Numbered from the stretch's first letter, positions 1 to 14,084 are shown. The stretch is DNA of 64,000 nt from Chondrosia reniformis (GCA_947172415.1 OX359201.1:4092001-4156000); one strand, 5' to 3'. The notes: generated by a model not told the origin, from the letters alone. Translations and numbers: made by a program.

Positions 1-3000
1 TTTTTAACCTCTGTTATAGGATCTCTCATCGTATACTCTTCTAGTTTTGCCAAATCAATAAATCTAAATGTTAGTTGAAATTGAAATGTGACAGTAAACT
101 TAAAGTGTATATAACATTTAAAATGCTTTTCTTACTCTGAAGACTTTTTCTTTGCATATGCTTCTTTCAAGGCTTTAATTCTTTCTTGATCTTTTTTTTC
201 AGAAATATATTAAGTTTCAATGACATTACAAAATGACATTAAGTACATATTTTAACTTACTAATTAAGAGGTATTGTCTATAGGGAAATTTTCCTAAATT
301 TCGCCTAAACCTTGCTAGATGTCTGGCTAAAGCTTGATAGTATTTGGTGTTAACTTCCTCAGTGGTATCTTCATAAGTCTTGGTCATTTGAGCAATCAGC
401 ACATTTAGCAAGACAACAATCACAAAGAACAGGAAGACAAGGTAGGTTGTCATTGGTAGCCACCTAAAAGTAAATGAAGTACGTACTAAATAATAAATGC
501 TAAAATTAATGGAAATATACTTACGAGAATCCGATGTAAGTTCCTGCACTGTCAGTTGTATAATGATCTTCTAAAAGTCCTCCACCCTCAATTAGTGTAC
601 GTATCCCAAAAAACAGAGTATGCCAAGGATAGCTAAGTATTATGAAGAGAGAATACATTTTACTTTTGTAATGAACAGACCCAGTAATATTATAACCAAC
701 ACTTACAGTGTGTCTAGAGGATGTATGACCTGATCTGGTCTGATATTTCCATTGTCCTCAATCCTTATTCCAGACCTCAGTGCAAGGTAGAATGAACCCA
801 CAAAGACATAAAGGACCAAAATGAAAAACACCAAAAATCTACATATATCTTTTCTCAAAATTTCCCACAAGGCAAATGTGTAAACTCCAGTAAACCTGTA
901 AACACAAAAGAATGATTAGTGAGCATTAGGCCATGATCATGAACAGGAAGTTACACACTAACATTCATAAGGTATATCTGTTAATATTAGTTGAACAATA
1001 ATATATACACTGTCATGTTAGTGCCACCAGTAGAAATTGCAGAAAATTGCACCTCAACCAAATTCGATTTTCTTAGCAAACATCTATGTACTTGTACATG
1101 GCCCTTACAAAGTTTGTGTACTTAATTACAAATAAGATACATATAATCAATTAATATATTGAATTGTATACATTTTATCTGACTCTCATAACTATCCATG
1201 GCCATTTTCTACTGGCATGACAACACTCACATAAGTACGTATAATAAAGTATAACTACTCACTTGTAAACTGAAACAAACTCAAAAATCAAAATTGCATT
1301 GAAAAAGTAGGACAGAGAGACAAAAAACCATTGCCAAGTTGATGTGGAAACACACATATAATTGATCTCAGTATTGTTTGGTGTAGGATTGCTACAATAG
1401 TCAATACCAGTTGATGCACACCAGGTTGTAGCAGCCCTCAAAGGAACCACAAATAGTAATGGGATTATTATAGAAAATATCTGTAGCCAGTTGAGATAAT
1501 CCTTAAGGTACTCCTTGCGACCACTAAAATACAAAACAATTAAATTAGAGGACGTGTAGTAATTTGTTTAAATTTAATCTTAATTAGGCTTACTTTTCTT
1601 TGAGCTCCACTACTTCATCAAATAGCTTCCAAATAAAGTACATCAGTGACAATATCTCAAAGGCAAGTCTAGCCCAATCCCAGCTGTCCACATAGCACCC
1701 TGGATTAGGGTGGTCTGGCCTGGCAGCTATAAGGAAAGCCATGGTCAAAATCACCATTCTAATCAGATAGAAGATAAACAGCTTCCTATAGAGAGAAAGA
1801 GAGAAACTATGAGAAATATATGTACAAACAGTTATAGATTAAAAAATGGCAAGGGCTTAATTTAGTTAATTGTAATTATTGATAGTCTCCTTACGTATGG
1901 CAAAAAAATAAAAATTTCCACTTGTAATCCAGTACTGTTTGAACAGCAGGATGAGAAGCAACCGTCTACAATATAAACCAAGTAAAAACTACTATATATA
2001 GCTGTATCACTAATAGAGTCTAAATTTAAATAATTCTGCAAGTTTAATTCCAAAAGAAGGCATTGCTAATCAAATTGTACTACTACATTAGAAATGACAA
2101 AATTTTAATGCATATATAATATATACGTATGTAGGTATATATCATTTTGTAAAAAATATGAACGTCTATATATACAATTCATGTACAACCCTAAACACCC
2201 CCTGTTACTATCACACGGGTGTACCCCAACACTCCATTTTTAACATATACGTAGCTTAGATTTATATACCCCGTTTTGGGCCCAATGGAAGAAACACTCT
2301 TCATTTGCTTGATTTTTCTCAAATATTTGAAATGGCCTTTTGCAAATAATCCAGAGGGTGTAAACCATTCTAAACAGGAAATTGGCAATGCAATTTTGGT
2401 GATGATGTCTCCCAATTCTTTCCATAAAACTTTGTTTTCTTTTCTTTTTTTCTTTATAACTGGGGCTATCAGTGTCAAGGGCTCTACAGTTGACCACTCT
2501 ATTTCCAACAACAAACTTATCCAATGCAGCCTCAGTCAGATCCCTAATATTTGCCTTTAATTCAAAGTTAACAAATAACAAATAATGATTAAGTAACTTA
2601 TTTAAACCTATGCATATATCATAAATACTGCATTGTATACGTATATGTAAATAATGCAATCATGCAGCAGTACCTGGCATTTTTTTGAACTTTCAGGAGA
2701 TCCAATAAATTGCTGCAGCTGGAGCTGACGTCCATTACTAGTTAGCCCTCGAATAAAACTGCATTAGAAATGTAACTTGTATAATAATTTAGGACAGTTA
2801 ATATTAACAGAAATATAATATAAGGTCTTACTCTGGTCCAGAAATTTTATAGAGTTGGTATCTTGCAGTGGCATAATCTGGCGGTTTATAATCAAGATAA
2901 TCTCTTAGTTTGTCTACTGTCAGTTTTGTTTCATAATTGTCTTGAGTGGAATTATCATCAGAAATGGCAGTCAAAATCTTATTAAGCAGATGGTAGTAGC

Positions 3001-6000
3001 CTGAACCTGCCATATTTTTTAAGAGAATGTAGCTGATCATGACATAAATATTACATGACCAAATTGTACATTTATTTTATGTAGATAATTACTGAGTATT
3101 CCTATATACTAACATGAAAGGTATAAAACCATATTAATGGTATAGATACATGTATATATGCAACTGGAATGGAGGGAAGTTGTATATACGTATGTATATA
3201 TACATATGTAACAGTTATATATATAGCCCATTGCCATGGGATTGGACAGATTTGGATTAAAATGGCTTAAAAGTGAGGTCATGCATGAAATTTACTTCAA
3301 GGACTAATCAATTATCCAATAAGAAAACAAATGCGTGAGATTTACTGCACCTCCTGTATAAACTTGTACACACAGTATACGTATATGACAAATAATGCCC
3401 CTGGCCCATTATCAACCAGTTCATTGCCAATTGTCCACCAAGTATATATATATTTTTGCTGCTAATACTCAATAAATCATACATAATATTCGTGTAATTC
3501 ACCAGTTGTGCTTTTGGCCAATTTCAACTCATTTTCTGTTACAGTTGCAAGTGGGTACTTGATGGTTTCACAAACTGATTCCCAAAAATTGCATTCTAAG
3601 CCATGATCAGCATTTTCAAGAAAGATATCAAGTGCAGTACGTCCAACCACGTCAGGCAATTTATAGTCTATGCCCTTTTTAAGCAGTACACTTAAGCTTT
3701 TTGGCTCTGCTTTTATTCTTTCTGCAGCGATGTGAAGTGCTGTCCTACCTCTAGCATCCTGGACATTTTTCAATGGTACACCTATTCAAAAAGATTTACG
3801 AAATCAAATAAGTCAAAAAGTAATATATAGTATAAAGGCATACGTACAATTGTCACAAAGATATGTAATTTTTCTTGTTGTCCCATAATGTGTTGCATAG
3901 TGTAGTGCAGTCCATTTTTTCTAAAAATAAAGATGTAGCTATTGAAGTGAAAATTCATTTTCAACTAATTAAAAGCTGACTTTAGAATCTTTAGCTTGTG
4001 GATCAGCTGCTCCTCTTTGAATTAAAAACCTGCAGACCTCAACATCTTTTACATAATGAATTGCCGTCCCTCCATCCTGGCACATACAGGAGCAATACAG
4101 CATATAAATATATTTTATCCATGACAAATGAAAAATTTGAACACTTGTATGCATACAGACCTTGTTCTTGGCATTAGGGTCAGCACCTCTTAGGAGAAGC
4201 AACCTAACATCTTCTATTCCTCCATACCTTGCAGCAGAATGCAAGGCAGTTTCTTTCTCCTGTATGTGTAACAACAAGAAACAGGTATATAACAACAATG
4301 CAACTCAGTATAATTCGAAATTAGTGTACCTAGCTACATATATGGTATATTTTTACTAGTTATTAAGATTTTTACTTGAAATATTAATAGGCAAACAGCT
4401 AAATCACTTTCTTCTCTAGGTACACATGTAACAAGAAACATAACAACCAGACAACTTCTATAAGCTATAAATATAGTAATATTTTGACACATAAGCTAGA
4501 TTACCAATGGTAACAAAAATTATCTAGTCTATAAGTGGTCTTTATGATCCTTTTCAGATATATTGACCTTTCCATCAACTAGTGATATGTCAGCTCCATG
4601 TTCCAAAAGGATGACCATTGCTGGATGATTGGTGTGACCACCAACACAGCATGTCATAAGAGGGGTCTTTCCATCCATGTAGTCTTGCTCATCAATGAAT
4701 ACACCTCTTTGCAGTAATTTCTTCAGTAACCAGATACAATTGCTGTCTCCTTTCATTGCAACAACTTTGTGAAGTAATGATGAATCTTCTTCACATTCCT
4801 CTTGAGCTTTAAGTGGGTCAGCCCCTCTACTTAGCAGCTCTGCAGTCATGCATATCACCTTGACAAAAATGAGGATTTTATTTATAAGAAAATGTAACAA
4901 AAATGAAGAATTACCTACCAAATAAGGACAGGATATGCGATAAGGGCATTTTGCTATTCCAAACAAAATGGCAAGAGCTTTATGCTTCTCTCCACCAACA
5001 AAGCTTTCATTGAGAAATGCATCAACCATCTTTCCCACTTTATGCACTTGCTGAGAAGTGAGCCTAGTTGAAAGGCCATTAAAATGGATGGACTTCTCCA
5101 TTTCAGTCTAGAGAATTAAACAGGTGCAGTAGAGCAATTTTCAAAAGTTCAAGAATAAAGTGAACTTTTGAGAATAGTATAACAGGTACTTTGAAAAATG
5201 AAATCGAAGGCATTTGCTTTATACAGTTCATCACAAATCTGTATAACATAATAAATTAAAACTTTGTGGCCATTATAATTTGGACATTGTACATATGTAT
5301 ATATAAGACCCCTATATATAGATTTAGCCTATATAGAGAGGATTCGAAAAGATCAAGAAAAAGACAAGGACTACCAGGGTTACTGATGAAAGGTGGAATT
5401 CCCAGAAACAGCATGGCCCAGCTGAGCAAAGAAGAAAGAGAAGACTCCTGTATCCTTATCCTTGCAATGTTTCACCTGGTTTAATTCCCTAGAGGCTTTT
5501 AAATTTAATACAAAATAGGCACAGCATGTAGGAAAGTAGTGTCAGATTGTTCATACATATAATGAGTTGCATTTTTATCCTTACTGTTTCTCCACCATTC
5601 ATTGGAGTGCTATTAGAGAAGTCAACTGTATTCAGTTCACCTAGCCACTGTTCCATATTTTCAATGTTCTTACCACCTAACAGAACCTTGCATTTCTTGT
5701 AAAACTTAGACTCTTTTGATTTTTTAGATTTTGTGAGCTTCGTATCATTTGTAGATATGGTGGTCTATTTATAGGTATAATAATTAGCATATGTTATTAA
5801 ATGATAATAAACAGAGCCAAATATATGATATATATACATATTGTATTTAGAAAAACAATTTAATATACGTATATAATTTACCTTTTCCTCTAGGAGTTTG
5901 ATAACATCTTCATTTTGTGTTGTCTGACTCTTTGCTACATCTAAAGCTGTCCTGTTAAACTGAATTAACGTATACATTTCTAAAATTCATCTAATCAATA

Positions 6001-9000
6001 CATATACATTATTACTGACTACCTTATCCCTTGTATTGGCATCAATTCCTTTCTCAAGGAGCATTTCAATCATGGAGTCACTTGTGTTTGGGTTTGCAGC
6101 AGCCACATGTAAAAGAGTCTGTCCATCCTACATTATTTAATGAAAGACGCAGTAGTCTATAAGACTCGTGCCTACGTATATATGTACTGTACATTAATAT
6201 TTTTAAACCTTGTCAGTTTTGTTCACATCCATCATAACATTTAAGATTCGGTTAAAAAGATATTCTAATCCATTCTGTACTACCAGTAACAATGGGTCTA
6301 CACCCAACTACAGAATACAGAATAACCAGTATACGTAATGAACATTAACTTTAAAACACCAAAATGTTTTGAATATGCATATGAACCTGATCTTGTTTGT
6401 CAAGTGGATCGTTTGTTTCCTCAAAATCTTCACAAGAAGAAATAAGATCACCAATTTTATCAATCCAATCAAGCTGATCATAAGGTGATTCCATTGTCTT
6501 GTACCCATGCCTCAAGAAGTCATGATAAGGAGTCTGACCATCCTAGCAGTATACAATGTCACAAACCTCAAGACTATAACTACACATATTACTACAGTTA
6601 TATTAATGAAAAAAGGTCATGTGACTAATGCCCCAAAACTACAATTACTCCACCCCTTTGTTATGCTTATAGTCAAAGGGTAGATATATATATTTGAGCA
6701 TCAGCAACGCTCATATTCGAGAAACAGAGATCTGAATGTTTAACCCATAGGTCTTCTTCAGCAATGTATGCATGAGGTGGGGAAAGATTGACCAGTTTAA
6801 ATAGAAAAGAATTACCCGATAGATAATCTTCACCATTCTGGACCTCAAAATGATACATACACATACATTACATTAAAATAGTGTACAACAATCATGATGT
6901 ATGTCTATATTATACAGCAATGCACTTTTGCATACCATATCTATCCAGTTTGCAACTATGCATGTATCCGGTAATTGTTTTACCAGATCCTCTAAAAGTG
7001 GCAAGCCTATACCCCAGTAAGCTGCCTCATGTAAAGGAGTTCTTCCAAACTACGTACATACAAATATTTGATGTACGTAGTCATATATAACTACTACAAC
7101 CATGAGATGTGTGTATCTCACGTTGTCTTGTTTTGAAATGTCAGCCTCCCTAGCCAACAGATCTTTTGCAAAATAAATGTGACCAGAGTCACTGCTTTCT
7201 GCTTCACCACCATCTCCTGTCATTTCTTGTTCAAAATAATCAGCTGCTGCAAAAGCTAAATGCAAAGGAGTTCTTCCATCCTATATATAAATATAAAAGT
7301 TTATATATATGTATTTTATATAATACTGTATACATATTTGACATATATATACCCTGGCCTTTATACATATATATGTTTCCAACTGCATGCCATTTCATTA
7401 TACGTACATCTTGGCCTAAAATGATGTTTTTAACAATGAATCCCAAACTCACATGATTGGCTTTATCAATATTCAATCCACTAGCCAGGTTATCATTCAT
7501 TAGAAATTTGAAGACTTTCTCTTTTCCGTACATGACAGAGTAGTGAAGTGGAGTATTACCAGCTGCATCACCCTTATTCAGGGATGGATGTGGAGCTTGG
7601 GAGGCGGACAAGAGGGCTTGAACTATTTCAACCTTATTTTGTAGAACAGCCCAATGCAGAGCTGATCTGCCATCCTGTAAAGAGAAAAATATGTAGATTC
7701 TTTCAAAACTAGCCAACTTGAAAATTACGTACTCTCTATTTTACAAGGAGTGTAGAACAGGGAAAATATTCAAAAAGTACTTCAGGGGCATATATAGGAA
7801 GAAAGTTTCAAAATTAAGGGGGTTCTATTTTGTCAGTATAACATTACAGTAAACATATGTGGCTTAATGTTTGGCCCTGAAAGACCTTTCAATCAGAACA
7901 GCTCTTTGGCCCAGTGTAGCAAAGGAGTAAGAGAAAACACCTGTATATACATCTTCATCCAAGCTCTCACCAGATTTAGTTTAGTTATATATATATAGGT
8001 TTTTAATCTATTACAGAGTAGGAACATAGCATGTATAGGAAAATGATGTATTAGATTATTCATACATAGAGACCAAGAATGTGCTATATCTAATGACAAG
8101 TATAATGCTAGATGCATATGCCTGTGATTTTCTCTGTATATATAGGATAGGCTAACCTGATCAGCTAAGACATGATAAGCTTCCAGTGTCGAGCTGAGTA
8201 ACTTTTTGACTGCCTCAATGTTGCTGTATATCACTGCTTGCTGTAACAATGTCCTTCCATCCTATTCAATAATATCATTACACACACAATCTGTAAAATT
8301 ACATGCTCATATATTAAAGTTAATTTTTTCTGATTACTTGTACAACTCCGTATAACAAGGACAACAAGGATGTCATTACAACAGTCGTACTTTTGCAGAT
8401 GGGATTTATTGCACCAATAATGTCGAAATAACAACAGAAATGGCGGAAAAGGTTTGAATAATGAAGATTACCATATGGCGCCAAATTTTCGAGGAGTAAA
8501 ATTTTCGCAGATAGACCTTCCTCAAGTTTTCACGGAAATAATTTTTGCAGATGGAGAGCCTTTTGAAGTGTTTGTTTGATAACAGTAATTGTATTATTAG
8601 GCGTGATATTGAGCAGACCTGCCAAGGCTAGGCTTAGAGCATGCGTGAGACTTTCTCAAGAAATGAGTGAGACTGCCCCAAAATGCGTGAGATTTCAAAA
8701 AAATTTCGCTCGCTACGCTCGCGTACATTTCCCTCAATACCCTTACTGTTAACATTAGATGGCTAATACCATACATTACGTCATCAATTAAAAATGGAGG
8801 GGAAAGCGCCGCTGCGCTTACGGATTACTGCTAGATCATGAGTCTATAAGTCGTAATAAATGGGATACGGATAGATCATCGACAAGAATTGAAAGATATA
8901 TAATCCACAGCTAAGGAATAGCCCCATCAGCCTGTATGGCTGATCTGCTGCTGGGGAGACTAGAGTGAGTGTGACAGTGAGTGAGAATCAGGAAAAGGCG

Positions 9001-12000
9001 TGAGATCTGGCACAGATATGTGTGTGAGCGTGACATGACAGTCAAATGCGTGTATCTCACGCCAGATGCGTGAGACTTGGCAGGTCTGATAATATTGAGG
9101 TGTCATTCCAACACTGAAGGATTTCAAAGGAGCAAATCGTGTTGAAGACGTGTAGTCTAGAGATGACAAGCGAAAGCTCCAGTGTGGAGGCAATGGTGCA
9201 TGTATGAAGACAATACCGCCCGCGGTTGAAAACTTATCCGCGAATAACGTGAAAATTGTGCTCCTCGTAAATTTGGTGCCATAAGGTGAATAATCAGATC
9301 TGCATTTTGACTGTATTTTGTAAATTAAAATGCCCGTATTGTACCTAATGCTCCAGCACGAAAATTCTTTTAGCATGGATGGTCACATATTATAATAGAG
9401 TGCCATTTAAAAATATATATAATCATACACATGTAGCACAAAATCAAGAAAACCGCTTACTTTTCTATGCATTTGAAGTACATCCATTGTTGCCTCTTTC
9501 AAGAGAGTGTTAAAAATATCCATTCCTTGTCCTTGTCCTAAGGGCAATGCTAAGAACAAAGGACTCTCTCCTAGTTCATCATCACCTTTTCTGACATCAG
9601 CTTTGCCAAGAAGTAACCTCTTCACCAGTTTGGTGTCCTGTGTGATGGTTGCCCAATGAAGAGCATACTTTCCATCAGCACCAGGTTCAGCATTTGGATC
9701 AGCACCTCTCTTCAAAAGAGCATCAACCATAAGCCGTATCTAAATTAACATCAGTGAATTAAATTTCTTTCATTGTACCATGACAATAATATTAACGAGT
9801 CAACTAGATATCAATAATGTTTACATGAAAGAGATCCCTTAATCTGTGACAGTTAATATAACCTAGCTTACAGCACAGTGGTTGTATGTTCCATTCACTA
9901 TGTGAGCAAGTGCCTTGTTTTTGTCTCCAGTAAACTCTTTAAGTGCCAACAGACTATCAACCAAGACAGTGACCTCAGGCTCAGCTGAAGAATTATAAAA
10001 ATCAATCTCTTCCGTTGCTTGTTGGGGGTTCCTGACTCTGTATCTTGATCTGCTATAAAGTTTCCTTGCATCCTATTTATACAAGTAAATTATAAATAAA
10101 AAAATATACAAAAATGATGTTAGAAGTAGGAATGGCAGTGCGTGTTCACTAATACATCTGCAAAAAGTATCGAAACAAGACACTGATTGTATGATAAGGC
10201 TAATCATACAGAAGTTGCATATATACTGAAATTTAAGTAACTTAACCATATACACTTCTGTGTTTGTGTGCACTAACCTGAAGTAGGAATGGTGTGCCCA
10301 AACACAGTTAAGTTACCTAAATTTCAGTATATATGCAACTTCTGTATGATTAGTCTTATCATCAGTGTCTTGTTTCGATACTTTTTGCAGATGTATTAGT
10401 GAACACTGCCATTCCTACTTCTAACATCATTTTTGTAAATGTTTTTTTATTTACTTGTATTCCCCTTTTTTCTTCTTAATATTACTTGTTTTGAATTAAT
10501 TTTAAATTTTCTTGGCGAAAATCTCGAAATAACGTTTCAGAAAAGAGAAATGTGCCAAAAACTATGATCCCTTATCTAAAAATGGCGGCCGAGAAGACCA
10601 CAATTTTCGATTTTCATAATTAACCAGTTTCCTGTAGAGCGCATTCGGACTTAGGGCTTCTATTCCCTAGTTCGGAAACATTTATAACGATTTATAACTT
10701 GTAGGTGTCCGCATAAGTTCGCATATTAGCGCTAGTCCATTTGACAAAAGAAGAAAAAAAATGAATTCGGGAATCGACCTATTCCTAGTTAACCGCTTTT
10801 TGAACGCTGTAGAGCGTCGAAAGACGTTTTGACATTTAGCAAAGAGTGCATGAATGGCTGCAAATAACCGAATATAACCGAAAATCGCTTCGTTGGCGAT
10901 TTATGAGGTCTTAATTGGTAATACATTAGATAGGGCGGCCATCTTTTTTTCGGCCATTCCTACTTACAGAGTACTACCGTACTCTCTGATATGTACAGTG
11001 GGAATTACAATACCATGGCCGGATCATGCCGTATGGCCGACCTTCCACTGTTTGCGAAGTGATTTCGTTTCTAACCGCTTTTGATAACGGAAGTTACAAA
11101 TTAGTTAGATACGCCCCCCCTGAACAAAAACGGCTAGACTTTATTTCGCGACCGTGTGACGTCATCAAGAAAGTATGGAGGCGAATAGCGGTCTAGGCTA
11201 CGAGAGACTAATTATTAATTTCAACCTTTAGTAATACTTATACGTACATCAGTAACGTAGAAAGATGTTCTGCCAAAGGGAATGTATGCAGTATATTTTC
11301 AGCGCGTATAGAGTAACCAATCGGCCAGATCGACAAAAACTACGAAAGCTATGAACTTCAAATGAACATCATTACACAGGCCTTTCTGAGAGAACATAGT
11401 GTGCGCAATCAGGAATTTCTGTCTCACTGCATTTTGCGCTAAAGACGATTGAAGAGGGTGGCCGAAAATATCGATCAAAGCACTGTAATCAAGTGGAATA
11501 TTGAGGAATGTCCACCAAATCTCCTCCACGTATAGCTATACATGTCTCCTTTAAAATGTGTAAGTTAGAGTCTGAAACTTGAAGTACTAACTAAACCTTA
11601 CTATAGCCTATATCCACTGCTCTTTGGTAAATCAATTTTCGGCCGCTTAAATTTACGTTTTCCATAGAATAATACATTAGCTTCGTATACCAGCAATTCA
11701 ATGTACATTTAGGAGCTACAATTCTGTTAAATGGACAGATATGAATCTGAAACTTTAAACCTAAAATCTAGGCCTGAAACCGAACGAAAATTACGGTCAA
11801 TATTTCAGTGCTTGCACAAGACATCGATTGTGAAACTAATTAAGAACGTTACATCTTTAATTTATATATTAGCATGAAGACTTAGTATCTGCTCTCAGTT
11901 GAATTGATGAAAAATGAATATTGTAAATTTGGGTAGATATCAAAATTTACAAATTTCTTTGGAAACTATTCATTCATGACTGTTAAATACTGACATAGAC

Positions 12001-13263
12001 TTTCAGATTCCTATTGTTTCAGTAGACAGAGACAGCACTAAATGTACATTGAATTACTACTGTACGAAGCCCAATGTATATGGTGAGAGATACGGCAAAT
12101 TTGGTTCTACATAAAGGTATATCACAATTTGCAAAACTCATTGGAAGCCTTGCTTACATGTCTGTGAATTACTGACATTAAGCTTCAGATTCATAGCTCT
12201 TCATGTAACAGAATTGTTGCTCTAAATGTACATTGAATTGATGGTATATGGGTGGATAGATGGGTGGGTGGATGAATAACTAGATACTGCCTTCAGACAT
12301 AAATAACTGATGATTTGTGTGGTCAATGCAAATAATTTCATCCGAAGGAACGACTTGTAGACTCAAGATTATTCACCCAAATAAGTTTTTACTTCAATAA
12401 AAGTTTTGTTGAATTTTGACACTAATCACTCTTCAGATTATTAGTAGGTATAGCTATACATGGAGGAGATTTGGTGGTTTGACTGAATATATCGATAGGA
12501 TCAGCCGAAAATCAATATTTTCAGACACATTAAGCTTCTTCAATCGTCTCTAGTGCAAAGATGTATGAGACAAAATTCCTGACTATGTTCTCTCAGAAAG
12601 GCCTGAATGATGTTTATTTGAAGTTCACAGCTTTCATAGTTTTTGAGATATGAGTGGCCGAAAATCGATCTGGCCGATTATTGATTGGTTACTCTATAAT
12701 GTAATATTAATAAGACTGCAAAATGTCTTGACAGGACTTATCAAATTGCACCACATATATTGTACACTGACTACTGAAAATAGTATGAATATACTAGGCA
12801 CCTCTACTCTAATAATTATTATTGTTCATGAAAATTGCCTGCTATGTATGCATATACTTGTTACAAGTTATCTAGCCAAGTTAATTCAGGCATATATACT
12901 CCTGTATACTACATAATAACATCAGTTTTACCCCTAACATTAGATGTGTATGTCCAAATCCTATAGACACATATATATAAGTTTGAATTATCTTATACAT
13001 ACGCATGCATTATATGATTATGAGGGTGAAACACAGACAAGCTTAAGGTTGGTATATACCTTTATATGTTGTAAATTCTGCAGTGCCTCTAACCATTCCT
13101 TTGAATTCTCCTTTTTATTGGCATCAGTCAGCAAGATAACATCTGCATTTAGCGTTTCCCAATCAGTCAAAGAACCTTTCTTCGAATCAGCTGAATTGAA
13201 TGCTGTTTCAGGTGTGTCAGTATTGGTTGGCTGAATTGTAACATATGCTAAGTCGTCCTCCAT
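1..13263 (-). CDS. Ankyrin-repeat TRP-like cation channel, about 30 exons, 3' end beyond window
   Basis: Exons that join in phase with GT/AG sites: 13263-13060, 10072-9872, 9739-9461, 8261-8157, 7674-7453, 7280-7122, 7049-6936, 6837-6745, 6542-6387, 6307-6209, 6127-6023, 5959-5882, 5764-5585, 5107-4919, 4858-4568, 4259-4161, 4076-3981, 3920-3848, 3781-3503, 3006-2832, 2758-2674, 2554-2270 (weak), 1965-1895, 1785-1594, 1523-1263, 895-707, 632-525, 463-261, 190-136, 63 to about 9. This gives about 1,570 residues so far. The start is the ATG at 13263. The N-terminal two thirds carries ankyrin repeats (DGRTPLH, DGRSALHWA, ETALHSAARYGG). S1-S2 lie in 1785-1594, S3-S4 in 1523-1263, S5 in 895-707, a pore loop (YPWHTLFFGIRTLIEGG) in 632-525, and S6 (VVLLNVLIAQMTKTYED) in 463-261. 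The plan matches TRPA/TRPV-like plasma-membrane channels; the exact subfamily is uncertain. Most introns in the ankyrin part are phase 0, one repeat per exon. Confidence 0.85.
8467..9294. repeat. TIR-bounded non-autonomous DNA transposon (MITE) in channel intron 3
   Basis: The ends are imperfect terminal inverted repeats of about 35 bp. The left end reads ATGGCGCCAAATTTTCGAGG, and the reverse complement of the right end reads ATGGCACCAAATTTACGAGG. No transposase is visible inside. A second element is inserted in the middle (8614-9088). It explains why this intron is about 1.2 kb when its neighbours are 70-250 bp. Confidence 0.7.
8614..9088. mobile_element. hAT-like non-autonomous element nested in the MITE
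   Basis: The ends are perfect 13-bp inverted repeats, CAGACCTGCCAAG and CTTGGCAGGTCTG, with CAG/CTG termini as in many hAT elements. The octamer ATATTGAG flanks both sides (8606-8613 and 9092-9099), with 3 extra bases on the right, so an 8-bp target duplication is likely but not perfect. GCGTGAGA-type motifs recur near both ends. It has no coding capacity. The superfamily assignment is an inference from the termini and duplication length. Confidence 0.6.
10078..10464. repeat. Foldback (long palindromic) repeat in channel intron 1
   Basis: Two arms of about 165-170 bp are near-perfect inverted copies. The left arm starts at 10078 with ACAAAAATGATGTTAGAAGT shortly inside, and the right arm ends at 10464. 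The loop is about 45 bp. The boundary motif GAAGTAGGAATGGC occurs in both arms. Transcribed RNA could fold into a long hairpin. The element lies just 5' of the exon-2 acceptor of the channel gene. Confidence 0.85.
10408..10972. repeat. Dispersed repeat family, copy 1
   Basis: This stretch is bounded by CCATTCCTACTT at both ends. It shares an ordered series of motifs with 15764-16137: TACTTGTATTC, TAGCGCTA, CTAGTTAAC, CAAATATAACCGAA and a ...GGTNTTAATT...AATACAT block near the end. Shorter pieces of the same terminus occur at about 17993 and 26087. No protein is encoded. It looks like an old non-autonomous element or satellite-derived repeat. Confidence 0.65.
11308..12698. repeat. Inverted-repeat element, arms 11308-11545 and 12452-12698
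   Basis: The arms are diverged inverted copies of about 240 bp sharing TATAGCTATACATG-type ends, AAAGGCCTGTGTAATGATG versus AAAGGCCTGAATGATG, and GATTGGTTACTCTATA. The interior (about 900 bp) holds two degenerate direct repeats about 183 bp apart (near 11940 and 12123), each ending CTAAATGTACATTGAATT. An inverted partner of this ending lies near 11695-11755. This is probably a composite foldback transposon filling intron 1 of the channel gene. No open frame of interest is present. Confidence 0.7.
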
Positions 13264-13328
13264 ACCTTTTCATTCAGCTAGCAAGTAGCACCATGAATGG
13301 AATGGAAATATGCACCTATATATATATA

Positions 13329-14084
13329 GTCTGATGAAATGTGTAAAATATTGAGCAGCTACAGGTCAGAGTCTGGAGTTCTGTGGTTGAGGTATAAATA
13401 TAGATTAAACTATATAGTTTTATACATCAACAGTAAAAATAATAAGCAGCTACATGCAGGACACAGGATCAAATCTCAGGTTTCAGAAGACATGAAACCT
13501 AATGGTATTTACAGTAACTCTTTGATTTGCCATGCAGGTTTCAAAAGGTATGAAAATTTGTATAAACTTGGAAAGGGGGCTGTGAAAAACTTGAACCCAT
13601 AAAATCAATCTATTGGATTGAGCATCCTTTGAAACCTGGCTGTTCAAGAAGTTTCAAATATGTTTCATGCCATAATCTGTACGAGTGTGGTCACAGTCTG
13701 GAATTCTGTAGTGGAGGTATGATTGCAATTATAAATATCAATTGTGCTTCCTGTCAGACTCCTTTGGCATGTTATAGCTTCTCCCACATGTACAGGAAAT
13801 GGGCTGTGTCTTATAGGCTTGTTTTGTTTGGATTCAGCACTATGCTATTATAGGCCTAGGGTGAGAGGGGAGTATTTACACCTTGCACTTATACAAACAG
13901 GATACATACCACTTTGTAATTTCTGAGGGAGGCATGAATGGAGCAGCATTTTTGTGGTATATAATTCAGTGTCAGAGCACTGCATGTGAGGGTTCCTGGG
14001 TATATATTATTCCTAGCTATTGTTTCTTTAAATCACAATCATATATATACATGTTTTCTATATTGAATTGTGGTATGCTAACTG
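13329..14084 (+). repeat. Left arm of a large inverted repeat
   Basis: The arm matches the reverse complement of 17193-17961 nearly base for base over most of its length, for example around GAAAGGGGGCTGTGAAAAAC and CACCTTGCACTTATACAAAC. Small indels and substitutions indicate some age. The arm contains an internal partial duplication: GGTCAGAGTCTGGAGTTCTG near 13362 and GGTCACAGTCTGGAATTCTG near 13690. There is no transposase and no convincing protein. It starts just 5' of the channel gene. Confidence 0.85.

Noticed and set aside
11157-11164. TGACGTCA, a perfect CRE-type site
   Set aside because: Single 8-bp match inside a repeat-filled intron with no promoter context.
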